Of a DNA stretch of 64,000 nt, positions 34,243-42,165 are shown piece by piece. The translations under genes and the position numbers were made by a program. Source of the DNA: Limnohabitans sp. (lineage in GTDB: Bacteria; Pseudomonadota; Gammaproteobacteria; Burkholderiales; Burkholderiaceae_C). Numbering within the stretch: the stretch's first letter is position 1; every line of letters starts with the position of its first letter. The notes under the pieces are model-generated. The model was not told where the DNA came from. It was given only the letters and a program-made list of their open reading frames with translations, and ran no database searches. The stretch spans positions 1,240,001 through 1,304,000 of the forward strand of contig NZ_JAAVVW010000003.1 of NCBI RefSeq assembly GCF_023910625.1. The letters are read 5' to 3'.

Positions 34243-35130
34243 TCATGCGAATCCAAGCATAGAACGCAGCGCAGGGTGAGCAAAACGCCTGCGCATCGTG
34301 ATGGCATAGAAATTCTCCTGGAGTTGACCCAGCGTACAACGCTCAATCAGTAGGCCGCTTTTGAGTTCATCCGTGACAACCACAGGCGGCACCAAAGCCA
34401 GAGCACCAGTCTCCCTAGCCAGCAATCGCAACATGGCCATGTCATCGACTTCGGCCAGAATCTGGGGGCGAACCCCAGCTTCCTCCAAAATCAGATCAAA
34501 AGCGAGTCGGACTGCACTATCCTGACTGGGCAGTATCAGCGGCTGATCCTGAAGGTCATCGGGAAACCTCAACACCCTTACCTTGCGCCGCCCAGCGTCT
34601 GTTGGACGAGAGACCAGGCTCATCGACTGGTGCGCGATCCGGCGACTGATCCAGCCGGCGGCAGTGTCGCGGGGAGCAGCCTCATTGGCCAACACCACAT
34701 CCAAAGAATGGTTGGCCAGTTGCGAGAGCAATTCACGCATCTGCCCTGAAACAAGCCTGATGCCAAGGCTTTCTTCCTTAAGCAGAGGGAGCAACCAGCC
34801 TATCTGGTAGTTGCGCGATAAGGTCGCTACCGCGCCGACACGCAAGACTGGACGGGATTGTGTAGGCACTCCTTTAAGCGTGTTCAGAAGCTCTTGACCG
34901 GTCTTGAAGATAGCGTCGGCATGCTCCAGCGCAATACGTCCAGCCTCGGTCAATTCCAATCGTCGGTTTTTTCTCTCAAAGAGCGCATGGCCAAGTCGAT
35001 CCTCCAACTGTCGCAGTTGTATCGACAGCGCAGAGGGAGAGATGTGAAGTGCTTCAGCGGCTTTGGTGAGCTGCCGGTAGTGCGCTACAGCCCAGAAGTA
35101 GCGCAGGTGGTGAAAGTTCAGATCTGCCAT
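34243..35130 (-). CDS. LysR-family transcriptional regulator, divergent from sbtA
   Basis: A 295-residue LysR regulator of the NhaR-like kind. The N-terminal winged helix contains LTKAAEALHISPSALSIQLR and the effector-binding domain follows from about residue 90. It is divergently transcribed from sbtA with a 126-base gap that contains a symmetrical TGTTT...AAACA site, so it most likely controls sbtA and itself. In other bacteria inorganic-carbon uptake is often under LysR control (CmpR, CcmR), which fits but does not prove the role here. Confidence 0.85.
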   Translation of the reverse strand: MADLNFHHLRYFWAVAHYRQLTKAAEALHISPSALSIQLRQLEDRLGHALFERKNRRLELTEAGRIALEHADAIFKTGQELLNTLKGVPTQSRPVLRVGAVATLSRNYQIGWLLPLLKEESLGIRLVSGQMRELLSQLANHSLDVVLANEAAPRDTAAGWISRRIAHQSMSLVSRPTDAGRRKVRVLRFPDDLQDQPLILPSQDSAVRLAFDLILEEAGVRPQILAEVDDMAMLRLLARETGALALVPPVVVTDELKSGLLIERCTLGQLQENFYAITMRRRFAHPALRSMLGFA

Positions 35131-35135
35131 TTTAT

Positions 35136-35154
35136 TGTTTGATTAAATAAAACA
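35136..35154. promoter_or_regulatory. LysR-type operator candidate in the lysR-sbtA intergenic region
   Basis: The 19-base sequence TGTTTGATTAAATAAAACA is an AT-rich dyad (TGTTT/AAACA arms, ATT/AAT inner arms) and contains the T-N11-A core expected of LysR sites. It starts five bases from the lysR ATG, suitable for autoregulation. sbtA is 102 bases away on the other side. Confidence 0.55.
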
Positions 35155-35256
35155 TATTGTGCGGAAATATGAACTAGACGTAAACAATAGCCTTTCTTAA
35201 AGTCCAGTTACTTCACAAATCCGGTCTTCTTAAGGGCCATCCATCAAGGATTCGAT

Positions 35257-36231
35257 ATGCCAGGTCTTGACCTACTTCTCACCAATTTGCTTCAACCTAT
35301 CGTGCTGGCCTTTCTGCTGGGTACCCTCGCTGGAGCCGTCAAAAGCGAGCTTGAGCTTCCCGAAGCCGTTGTCAAGCTGCTGGCGATCTACTTGCTTTTC
35401 TCACTGGGCATGACTGGCGGCCGTGAACTGGCCAAGGCTGAGATGGATAGCCTATGGCCACTGCTGGGCATCACGGTGCTCATGACCTTTGCCATTCCTA
35501 CGCTGGCCTACATCGTGACGCGTCGCCTGGGCCGCATGGACATTAGCAACTCCGCTGCCATTGCCGCCCATTACGGCTCGGTCTCCACCGCAACTTTTTT
35601 TGCTTCGATGAGCTTCGCTACAGCCATGGGAACTCCAGCAGAGGGCTATATGGCCGCCATGGTCGCCCTGATGGAGTTCGGCGTCATCTACTCCCTCGTC
35701 ATCGCGCGAGTGGCCATGGGACGCACCAAGAGCGGCGGGGTGCAGGCTTCAGAACTATTCCTTAGCGTCATCCGCGGTCGCGGTATCCTTCTGCTGGTCG
35801 GCGGCATGCTCATCGGCTACATCGCAACTGACAAGCAATGGCAGCAAATCTCGCCTTTCTACGAGGGTCTGTTCCGGGGCATGCTGATGTTGTTCCTGCT
35901 CGAAATGGGCATCACAGCTGCGCGCCAAATCAAGGCCTTCCGCCAAGTAGGTGTGTTCATGGCCGGCTTCGGGGTACTGATGCCCCTGTTACACGGCTTG
36001 GTGGGGGTGACCCTGGGGCATGTCGCCGGCTTGACCGTTGGTGGGGCCTTTGTCTTCGGAGCCATCTGCGCCAGCGCCTCCTTCATTGACGCGCCCGCTG
36101 CCTGCAGAGCATCGCTGCCTGAGGCCAACCCCGGCATCTACCTGACCTCGTCACTGGGCGTTACGCTTCCTTTCAACTTGCTGTTAGGCTTGCCCCTTTA
36201 TTACGAATATGCTAGGTGGCTTGCAGTTTGA
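35257..36231 (+). CDS. sbtA: SbtA-type sodium-dependent bicarbonate transporter
   Basis: A 324-residue membrane protein of the DUF897/SbtA family with about ten hydrophobic segments. Family-typical stretches are LPEAVVKLLAIYLLFSLGM, ISNSAAIAAHYGSVSTATF and DAPAACRASLPEANPGIYL. Cyanobacterial SbtA imports HCO3- with Na+. Bacterial relatives are assumed to do the same, but few are tested. AAGGA lies a few bases before the ATG. No SbtB (PII-like regulator) gene follows. A 28-base palindrome lies just past the stop. Confidence 0.88.
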   Translation: MPGLDLLLTNLLQPIVLAFLLGTLAGAVKSELELPEAVVKLLAIYLLFSLGMTGGRELAKAEMDSLWPLLGITVLMTFAIPTLAYIVTRRLGRMDISNSAAIAAHYGSVSTATFFASMSFATAMGTPAEGYMAAMVALMEFGVIYSLVIARVAMGRTKSGGVQASELFLSVIRGRGILLLVGGMLIGYIATDKQWQQISPFYEGLFRGMLMLFLLEMGITAARQIKAFRQVGVFMAGFGVLMPLLHGLVGVTLGHVAGLTVGGAFVFGAICASASFIDAPAACRASLPEANPGIYLTSSLGVTLPFNLLLGLPLYYEYARWLAV

Positions 36232-36258
36232 GGAATTTTCTGGACATGCAAGCAATGA

Positions 36259-36286
36259 GTCTGAATCACCCTAGGGTGATTCAGAC
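36259..36286. repeat. 28-base perfect palindrome downstream of sbtA
   Basis: GTCTGAATCACCCT is followed immediately by its exact complement, giving a loopless 28-base palindrome 27 bases past the sbtA stop. There is no T run, so it is not a classical terminator. It could end the transcript as a hairpin, or be an operator or fused insertion-element ends. Confidence 0.6.
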
Positions 36287-36935
36287 CGCTCAAGACCATC
36301 TGAAAATGTGGAAACGGTTTACCCTCAGTCACACCCAATACCGAAAGGGCTTGGGACTTACGGCATAAACCAGTCCCAAAATTTAGCTGCACCCTCTTAA
36401 GCCGTGATGTGTGATGGAGTTAGATAATGAATTTTTATGAATTAAATCAAAAATTCCTGGCTGGTTATCAACTCTTATCCGGGGTCCAAGGCTGAAGCCT
36501 TTGCTGCACAAGCGCTGCCGAGCACCTACACAGCTCTCGCAACCCTCTTGCAGCCAGGCTCCTGACATTAGGACTATCGAGGTCGCCCGAGGCGATCCGG
36601 ATCAACGTGATCGGTGATTCCAGGCCCCGTGACCGATACACCGAACCAGAACACCGGCACGGCATGACACATGTGCTTAGATCATTTTTATCGAATTAGC
36701 ACTTTTTTTGCAGTACCATCTAGCCCCCGGTAAGAATCAACATGCGCAAACTCAGAAAATGTCTTCATCCTCTAATGGAAGGCCGAACGTCGCACCAGCG
36801 TTCGTCTGGTTGCTGCCGTTCAAAACAGATCTCGTCATGCTGAAAGATCCACGCTGCTGGCTGTGACGGCATTCCATACTGACACATTGGAATCTTCCCA
36901 GATAGCAAAAATCTGATGGTTACAAAAACAAAGAC
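36287..36935. other. stretch without a recognisable gene between sbtA and IS3
   Basis: Short frames in all directions have no recognisable motif and no ribosome-binding sites. Composition is mixed, with AT-rich patches near 36425-36460 and 36680-36710. It is probably decayed DNA left by mobile elements. Confidence 0.5.
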
Positions 36936-36974
36936 TGAACCTGCCCCTGTTTGACGTACCTCTTAGCCGCTTTA

Positions 36975-37877
36975 TTATGCGGCCTTCAATCGCTGTGCCG
37001 CGTCCCAGCGTTTCTCAAACTGCATCGGACTGACGTAGCCCAACGTGGAGTGCAACCGCCGGTGGTTGTAGAACGTCAGCCAGTCAATCACCTCATCCAT
37101 CGCCTGTCTGCGGGTTGCAAACCTCTGCCCGTATAGCCTGCCCACTTTGAGTCGGCCCCACAGACTCTCCGTGGGTGCGTTGTCCCAGCAGTTTCCCTTG
37201 CGACTCATGGAGCTTCTCATCTTGTAACCCGCCAGCGTGCCCTGGAACTCATGCCCGCAGTATTGGCTGCCTCGGTCCGAATGGAAGATCAGGCCTGGCG
37301 CTGGCTGACGCCGGAACCATGCCATCTTTAACGCGTCTGTCACCAGGCTGCTTTGCATGTGCGGCTGCATGCTCCATCCCACCACCTGGCGGCTGAACAG
37401 GTCAATGATAGCTGCCAGGTACAACCAACCCTCGTCCGTGGCGATGTAGGTGATGTCGCCCGTCCAGACCTGGTTGGGCGCTGTCGGGGTGAAGTTGCGT
37501 TTGACCAGGTCAGGCGCAATGGGCAGATGGTGTTTGCTATCCGTGGTAACGACAAACTTGCGTTTGCACCTGGCACGGATGCCGTGCAACTGCATCAAGC
37601 GGCGTACCCGCTCTTTGCCGACCCGATGCCCACGCGCCACCAATTCCTTCCACATCTTGGGCCAGCCGTATTCCCCTTTGACTTCTGCATGGATGGCGCG
37701 CATGTGCGCCAATAGTGCTTCGTCGCTCATGCGTTTGTGAGCACCGGGCTTACTGGGTTTGGGGAACTTCTTGCGTCGGCCATGTTCAAAGTAGCCGCTG
37801 GCGCTCACGCCAAGCACTTCGCAGGCCAAGGAGATGGGCCAATGGGCTTTGTTGCTGGCTATCCAGGCGTACTTCAC
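36975..37877 (-). CDS. IS3-family transposase OrfB (catalytic part)
   Basis: A 300-residue integrase-core transposase. The DDE residues are visible in VWTGDITYIAT, FHSDRGSQYCG and APTESLWGRLK, and the downstream ILHTYNHRRLH-type motif appears as FYNHRRLHSTLGYVSP. A helix-turn-helix-like HTH_21 region precedes it. The GTG start at 37877 overlaps the orfA stop. The functional product is probably an OrfAB fusion made by frameshifting in orfA. Confidence 0.92.
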   Translation of the reverse strand: MKYAWIASNKAHWPISLACEVLGVSASGYFEHGRRKKFPKPSKPGAHKRMSDEALLAHMRAIHAEVKGEYGWPKMWKELVARGHRVGKERVRRLMQLHGIRARCKRKFVVTTDSKHHLPIAPDLVKRNFTPTAPNQVWTGDITYIATDEGWLYLAAIIDLFSRQVVGWSMQPHMQSSLVTDALKMAWFRRQPAPGLIFHSDRGSQYCGHEFQGTLAGYKMRSSMSRKGNCWDNAPTESLWGRLKVGRLYGQRFATRRQAMDEVIDWLTFYNHRRLHSTLGYVSPMQFEKRWDAAQRLKAA

Positions 37878-38170
37878 AGTGATTCCCGAGCGAAGTACGC
37901 CGTGGCTTTTTTTAGGATGTCGCGCTCCATGGTCACGCGGGCCAATTGCGCTCTAAGGCGGGCCAGCTCCATTTGCTCCGCACTGACAGGCTTATCCCCC
38001 GCGCCTTTAAGTTGGCCCTTGGCACTGAGCTTGACCCAGTTGTCCAAGCTTGCTTTGGGGATGCCCAACACTTTGGCCGTGACCGATACCGCCTGTCCGC
38101 CTTTGACCAGCCTGACCGCCTCCATCTTGAATTCCAGCGTGTACTTGGCCCGTTTTCTCGTTTCACTCAT
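37874..38170 (-). CDS. IS3-family OrfA (DNA-binding part), with -1 frameshift site
   Basis: A 98-residue transposase N-terminal part with helix-turn-helix (VSVTAKVLGIPKASLDNWVK) and a leucine-zipper-like end (ELARLRAQLARVTMERDILK). The start is ATG 38170 with AGGAG before it. An A7G slippery run lies at 37907-37913 on the minus strand. Slipping one base back there gives a frame that stays open into orfB, the standard IS3 route to OrfAB. Confidence 0.9.
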   Translation of the reverse strand: MSETRKRAKYTLEFKMEAVRLVKGGQAVSVTAKVLGIPKASLDNWVKLSAKGQLKGAGDKPVSAEQMELARLRAQLARVTMERDILKKATAYFARESL

Positions 38171-38244
38171 TTCGTTCTCCTTGAACTGATTTTTAACCAT
38201 CCGCTAAGCAGTACGTTTTTCGGGGGCAAGGTCAGTCCAAGGTA

Positions 38245-38871
38245 GTGACCACTCAACCGACTAAGCCCGTGAAACTTCGTCGACGTCTTGCGCCGCAGGA
38301 GCGTGCCGGACAGATTCTGGAGTTTGCGGCCAAGCTTATTCTTGAAGAAGGGTTCAACGAGGTCTCCATGGAGCGCTTGGGCCGGGAGGCTGGCGTAAGC
38401 AAGGCGTTGGTCTACAACTATTTCCCCAATCAAAACGACCTGCTCAAATCGCTGCTCGAGCGCGAGATCGAGGTCTTGAACAAGCGCCAACTTGAACAAG
38501 CCAGGCAGGCCAAGGATGTCCCCGATCTTTTGCTGCGCACCACACGCACCTACGTTGAGCATGTCAAGGAACGTGGCGCCTTGCTGCAGCGACTCTTGTC
38601 TGAGTCTTCAGTTGCCCGCTCCATTGCCATCCAATATCTGGAAGATCAGGAGCAGGCAAAAAGCTATTTGGCGCGCCGCGTTGCCAAGGAATACGGGTTG
38701 TCGGATGACACTGCCTTGACCGCAGTCGACATGCAAATGGTGCTCACAGAAGCGACAGCTCGGCACCTGTCTCGCACCAATCACGACATCGAATCCGCAG
38801 TCGAAATCTACGTGACCATGATGATCGGGGGACTTGAGGCGCTGGGCAAATCGAAGAAAAATCAGCGCTGA
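38245..38871 (+). CDS. TetR/AcrR-family transcriptional regulator
   Basis: A 208-residue regulator with an N-terminal TetR helix-turn-helix (VSMERLGREAGVSKALVYNY, about 42-61) and an unassigned ligand-binding C-terminal domain. The start is a GTG preceded by AAGG. The IS3 element ends only 10 bases upstream, so the original promoter has been cut off. Expression would need a promoter within or created by the IS end. No target operon is adjacent, since IS256 lies downstream. Confidence 0.85.
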   Translation: MTTQPTKPVKLRRRLAPQERAGQILEFAAKLILEEGFNEVSMERLGREAGVSKALVYNYFPNQNDLLKSLLEREIEVLNKRQLEQARQAKDVPDLLLRTTRTYVEHVKERGALLQRLLSESSVARSIAIQYLEDQEQAKSYLARRVAKEYGLSDDTALTAVDMQMVLTEATARHLSRTNHDIESAVEIYVTMMIGGLEALGKSKKNQR

Positions 38872-38941
38872 TCCCCAGAGTCATGTCCGCCCCGGGAGTG
38901 ATCGCATCTAGGCCAACCACCCTCGCGGACCTTGAGATCCT

Positions 38942-38974
38942 GAATTTAGCCCCACACAATACAGGGCTAAATTC
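38942..38974. terminator. hairpin downstream of the tetR gene (possible terminator)
   Basis: A perfect 11-base-pair inverted repeat (GAATTTAGCCC/GGGCTAAATTC) with an 11-base loop lies 70 bases after the tetR stop. It has no T run, so termination is uncertain. Confidence 0.45.
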
Positions 38975-38989
38975 TGGCGGGGCAGAAGA

Positions 38990-40309
38990 GAGGGTGTCCT
39001 AAATTTTGTGTAAACGGTCAAATGGCAGGAAACTGCCGAACATCCAGAAAGATGAACCATGACCGTCAGCAACGAATTGATCGACCAGCTGCTCGCTGGC
39101 TATAAAAAACCTGAAGACCTCATCGGCGAGAACGGCCTGCTCAAGCAGCTGACCAAGCGCCTTGTGGAGCGCGCTTTGGAAGCCGAGATGACCGAGCACT
39201 TGGGTCACACCAAGAATGCCAGCGTGGCCAACGCCGCTGGCAATGCCCGCAACGGCAAAAGCAAAAAGACCCTCAAAGGCGACTTTGGCGAGCTGCCCAT
39301 TGATATCCCCCGTGATCGCCACGCCAGCTTTGAGCCGCAGATCGTGCCCAAGCACCAGACGCGCTGGACGGGTTTTGATGACAAGATTTTGTCCCTGTAT
39401 GCCCGAGGCATGACGGTACGTGAGATTCAGGGGCATCTCCAGGAAATGTATGGCACCGAGGTGTCGCCCACGCTGATCTCATCGGTTACGGATGCCGTCA
39501 TGGACGAGGTCAAGGCTTGGCAGGCGCGTCCACTGGATGCGCTGTACCCGATCGTTTACCTGGACTGCATCCACGTCAAAACCCGTGACTCAGGCGTGGT
39601 GCGCAACAAGGCCGTATATCTGGCCTTGGGCATCAACATGGCGGGCGAGAAGGAAATCCTGGGGCTGTGGATTGCCCAGACCGAAGGGGCCAAGTTCTGG
39701 CTGCAGGTGGTCACGGAGCTCAAGAACCGGGGCGTGGCCGACATCTTTATTGCCTGCGTGGATGGTTTGAAGGGCTTTCCCGAGGCGATAGAGGCGGTGT
39801 ACCCGCAAACGGCGGTGCAGCTGTGTCTGGTGCACATGGTGCGCCACAGCCTGAACTATGTGAGCTGGAAGATGCGCAAAGTGGTGGCCGCAGACCTGAA
39901 GACCATTTACAGCGCGGCAACTGCGGATGAGGCCGTGCTGCGGCTGCAGGAATTCGAAGAAAAATGGGGCGCTGACTACCCGACCATTGTGAAATCGTGG
40001 CGCAGCAACTGGGAGCGGATCGTGCCGTTCTTTGAATATCCGCCGGAGATTCGGCGGATCATTTACACGACCAACGCCATCGAGTCGGTGAACATGAGTC
40101 TGCGCAAGGTGACCAAGAGCCGGGGCTCGTTCCCCAGCGATGAGGCATTGCTGAAATTGTTCTACCTGGCGCTGAACAACATCAGCAAGAAGTGGACGAT
40201 GCCGCTCAGAGATTGGAAAGCCGCATTGACCCGGTTTACCATTCAGTTCGAAGGCAGGATGCCCAAGGACTGATCGCAGCCCCGTTTACACAAAACTCTG
40301 TACACCCTC
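38990..40309. mobile_element. IS256-family insertion sequence
   Basis: A 1.32-kb element with terminal inverted repeats beginning GAGGGTGT on both ends and continuing to a shared TTTTGTGTAAACGG. It encodes a full-length transposase. The eight bases on either side do not match, so no target duplication remains. Confidence 0.88.
39059..40273 (+). CDS. IS256-family transposase
   Basis: A 404-residue mutator-type transposase, apparently intact. The catalytic residues are in YPIVYLDCIHVK, FIACVDGLKGFPEA and TTNAIESVNMSLRK. The N-terminal third has the usual KQLTKRLVERALEAEMTEHL region. The length is normal and there is no internal stop, so the element may be active. Confidence 0.94.
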   Translation: MTVSNELIDQLLAGYKKPEDLIGENGLLKQLTKRLVERALEAEMTEHLGHTKNASVANAAGNARNGKSKKTLKGDFGELPIDIPRDRHASFEPQIVPKHQTRWTGFDDKILSLYARGMTVREIQGHLQEMYGTEVSPTLISSVTDAVMDEVKAWQARPLDALYPIVYLDCIHVKTRDSGVVRNKAVYLALGINMAGEKEILGLWIAQTEGAKFWLQVVTELKNRGVADIFIACVDGLKGFPEAIEAVYPQTAVQLCLVHMVRHSLNYVSWKMRKVVAADLKTIYSAATADEAVLRLQEFEEKWGADYPTIVKSWRSNWERIVPFFEYPPEIRRIIYTTNAIESVNMSLRKVTKSRGSFPSDEALLKLFYLALNNISKKWTMPLRDWKAALTRFTIQFEGRMPKD

Positions 40310-40377
40310 GGCGTTCGTGACAGGATCATCGTCTGGCATGGCCGCTTAGTTCGAGCTTGTGAAATAGCGATTTCAAT

Positions 40378-40773
40378 TCACTCTGTTGTCTGACCCACGC
40401 AGGCACCACAGCGCCCGTACAAAATGATCTCGTGATCCTCCACCATGAATCCTGATGGAGCCAATTGGTCAAGATTTCCAGGACAAGTTGGCACATCAAA
40501 TACCTTTTCGCAGCGACGACACTGAAAGTAGTGGTGATGTCCAGGATCATGTTCATGGCTGCCTATCTCGTAGCGCGGGTTTTGCCCTGGCAGTTGCACT
40601 TGTCGAATTGAACTGTCTTCCAGTAAAGACTTGATTTGTCGGTACACCGTGGCCAGCGACAGTTGTGGCACGGCTCTGGCAGCAATCTCCAAAATTTCTT
40701 GAGCAAGCAACGGGCGTCCTTCATGAGCGATCACCTCAAAGATCGCATGAAATTGCCGAGTTTTTCTTTCCAT
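40378..40773 (-). CDS. zur: Fur-family regulator, probably Zur
   Basis: A 131-residue metalloregulator. The winged helix contains LSLATVYRQIKSLLE. The metal-binding part has HEHDPGHHHYFQC, CRRC and CGAC, i.e. two CxxC pairs for structural zinc. It is divergent from a COG0523 metallochaperone gene and a TonB receptor/CobN-like run, a context typical of zinc-uptake regulation by Zur. The ATG at 40773 is the family-like start; a longer frame adds 22 residues. Fur or PerR roles are less likely given the neighbours. Confidence 0.75.
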   Translation of the reverse strand: MERKTRQFHAIFEVIAHEGRPLLAQEILEIAARAVPQLSLATVYRQIKSLLEDSSIRQVQLPGQNPRYEIGSHEHDPGHHHYFQCRRCEKVFDVPTCPGNLDQLAPSGFMVEDHEIILYGRCGACVGQTTE

Positions 40774-40841
40774 GCAGGTACCAATTTTCTTTGTTGATCG
40801 GTAGATTTTTTCAAATCTGTAGGGGTATTGTGTCATCATCT

Positions 40842-40863
40842 TATTGAGAATACAATTGCAATA
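40842..40863. promoter_or_regulatory. possible Zur/Fur box in the divergent promoter
   Basis: An AT-rich dyad (TATTG...CAATA) lies about 69 bases from the regulator ATG and 33 from the COG0523 gene. Its size is right for a Fur-family site, but the match to any known consensus is weak. Confidence 0.35.
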
Positions 40864-40895
40864 GCAACATTGACTTCGACCAAAGCTACATCTTG

Positions 40896-42137
40896 ATGAC
40901 CAACATAAAACCGTCTCACTTGCCTGTGACCGTTCTTTCCGGATTCCTTGGCGCTGGCAAGACTACTCTGCTCAACCACGTGCTGGCCAACCGCGAAGGT
41001 CTGCGGGTGGCAGTCATCGTCAACGACATGAGCGAGGTGAACATCGACGCCTCGCTGGTCGACAAACACGCCGAGGCCGCGGGCGCGGGCATTTCGCGCA
41101 CCGAAGAAAAACTGGTGGAGATGAGCAATGGCTGCATCTGCTGCACCCTGCGCGAAGACCTGCTGCTGGAGGTGCGCAAGCTTGCCGCCGAAGGGCGCTT
41201 TGACTACTTGCTGATCGAGTCCACCGGCATCGGTGAGCCCATGCCGGTGGCCGCCACCTTTGACTTCACCAATGAAGACGGCGACTCGCTCAACGATGTG
41301 GCCCGCATCGACACCATGGTGACCGTGGTTGACGCGCTCAACCTGCTGCGCGACTACAGTAGCAAAGACCTGCTGGCCCAGCGCGGTGAAACCGCGGGTG
41401 AGGACGACAACCGCAGCCTGGCCACCCTACTGATGGAGCAGATCGAGTTTGCCGATGTCGTGGTGGTCAACAAGATTGATTTGGTGGACGTGAAGCGGCG
41501 CGCCGAGGTTGCCGGTGTCATCAAGGCCCTGAACCCGGTGGCTGAGATTGTGTATGCCGACCATGGCGCAGTGCCGCTAACTTCCATTTTGGGCACCGGC
41601 AAGTTCGACCTGGAGCGCGCCAGTGCCATGCCGGGCTGGGCGCATGAGCTGGAGGGCCGCCATACCCCGGAAACCGAGGAATACGGTATCCACAGCTTCG
41701 TGCTGCGCAGCCACGACCCCTTGCATCCCCAGCGCTTTGCCGACTTCATGGAAATGCCGCTTCCCGGGCTGCTGCGCGCCAAGGGCTACATCTGGCTGGC
41801 CAGTCGCCCGAGCTGGGTGCTGAGCTATTCGCGCGCAGGCAATGTGGCCACCCACGAACCGATGGGCCAATGGTGGGCCGCTGCACCGCGCGAACGCTGG
41901 CCCGCCAAGGGCACATCCGCGCGCGCCGGCATCGAGAAGAACTGGAAAGAACCCTACGGCGACCGCATCAATGAGGTCGTCTTCATCGGCACCCATATGG
42001 ACCGCGCCGCCATCGAGCAGGCCTGGAAGGCCATGCACCTGAACTTCACCGAAACCCGCAAAGGCATGAAGGGCTGGGCCGATTTCAAAGATCCGTTCCC
42101 GAGCTGGGAGCGCACCGAAGAAACCCAAGGCACCTGA
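40896..42137 (+). CDS. COG0523 (CobW/ZigA-type) GTP-dependent metallochaperone
   Basis: A 413-residue cytoplasmic P-loop GTPase. Walker A is [12 protein letters not shown] (15-26), the metal motif CxCC is C80-I-C82-C83 and the G4 motif is [10 protein letters not shown] CobW_C domain follows ([20 protein letters not shown]). Zinc-linked members such as ZigA and ZNG1 deliver zinc to client enzymes when the metal is scarce. I start at ATG 40896 rather than the TTG one codon before. It heads the receptor/chelatase run, and the Fur-like gene is divergent, so low-zinc induction is likely. Confidence 0.88.
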   Translation: MTNIKPSHLPVTVLSGFLGAGKTTLLNHVLANREGLRVAVIVNDMSEVNIDASLVDKHAEAAGAGISRTEEKLVEMSNGCICCTLREDLLLEVRKLAAEGRFDYLLIESTGIGEPMPVAATFDFTNEDGDSLNDVARIDTMVTVVDALNLLRDYSSKDLLAQRGETAGEDDNRSLATLLMEQIEFADVVVVNKIDLVDVKRRAEVAGVIKALNPVAEIVYADHGAVPLTSILGTGKFDLERASAMPGWAHELEGRHTPETEEYGIHSFVLRSHDPLHPQRFADFMEMPLPGLLRAKGYIWLASRPSWVLSYSRAGNVATHEPMGQWWAAAPRERWPAKGTSARAGIEKNWKEPYGDRINEVVFIGTHMDRAAIEQAWKAMHLNFTETRKGMKGWADFKDPFPSWERTEETQGT

Positions 42138-42165
42138 TGCCCACACACAGCCGAATTTACAGACC

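Larger units (their letters stand above)
36936..38234. mobile_element. IS3-family insertion sequence
   Basis: About 1.3 kb, with TGA...TCA ends. Terminal inverted repeats read inward as TGAACCTGCCCCTG on the left and TGACCTTGCCCCCG on the right, and the match continues with ACGTAC and CTTAGC. It encodes orfA and orfB joined by a probable -1 frameshift. No matching 3- or 4-base target duplication is visible, which suggests rearrangement after insertion. Its right end is 10 bases from the start of the tetR gene. Confidence 0.88.
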
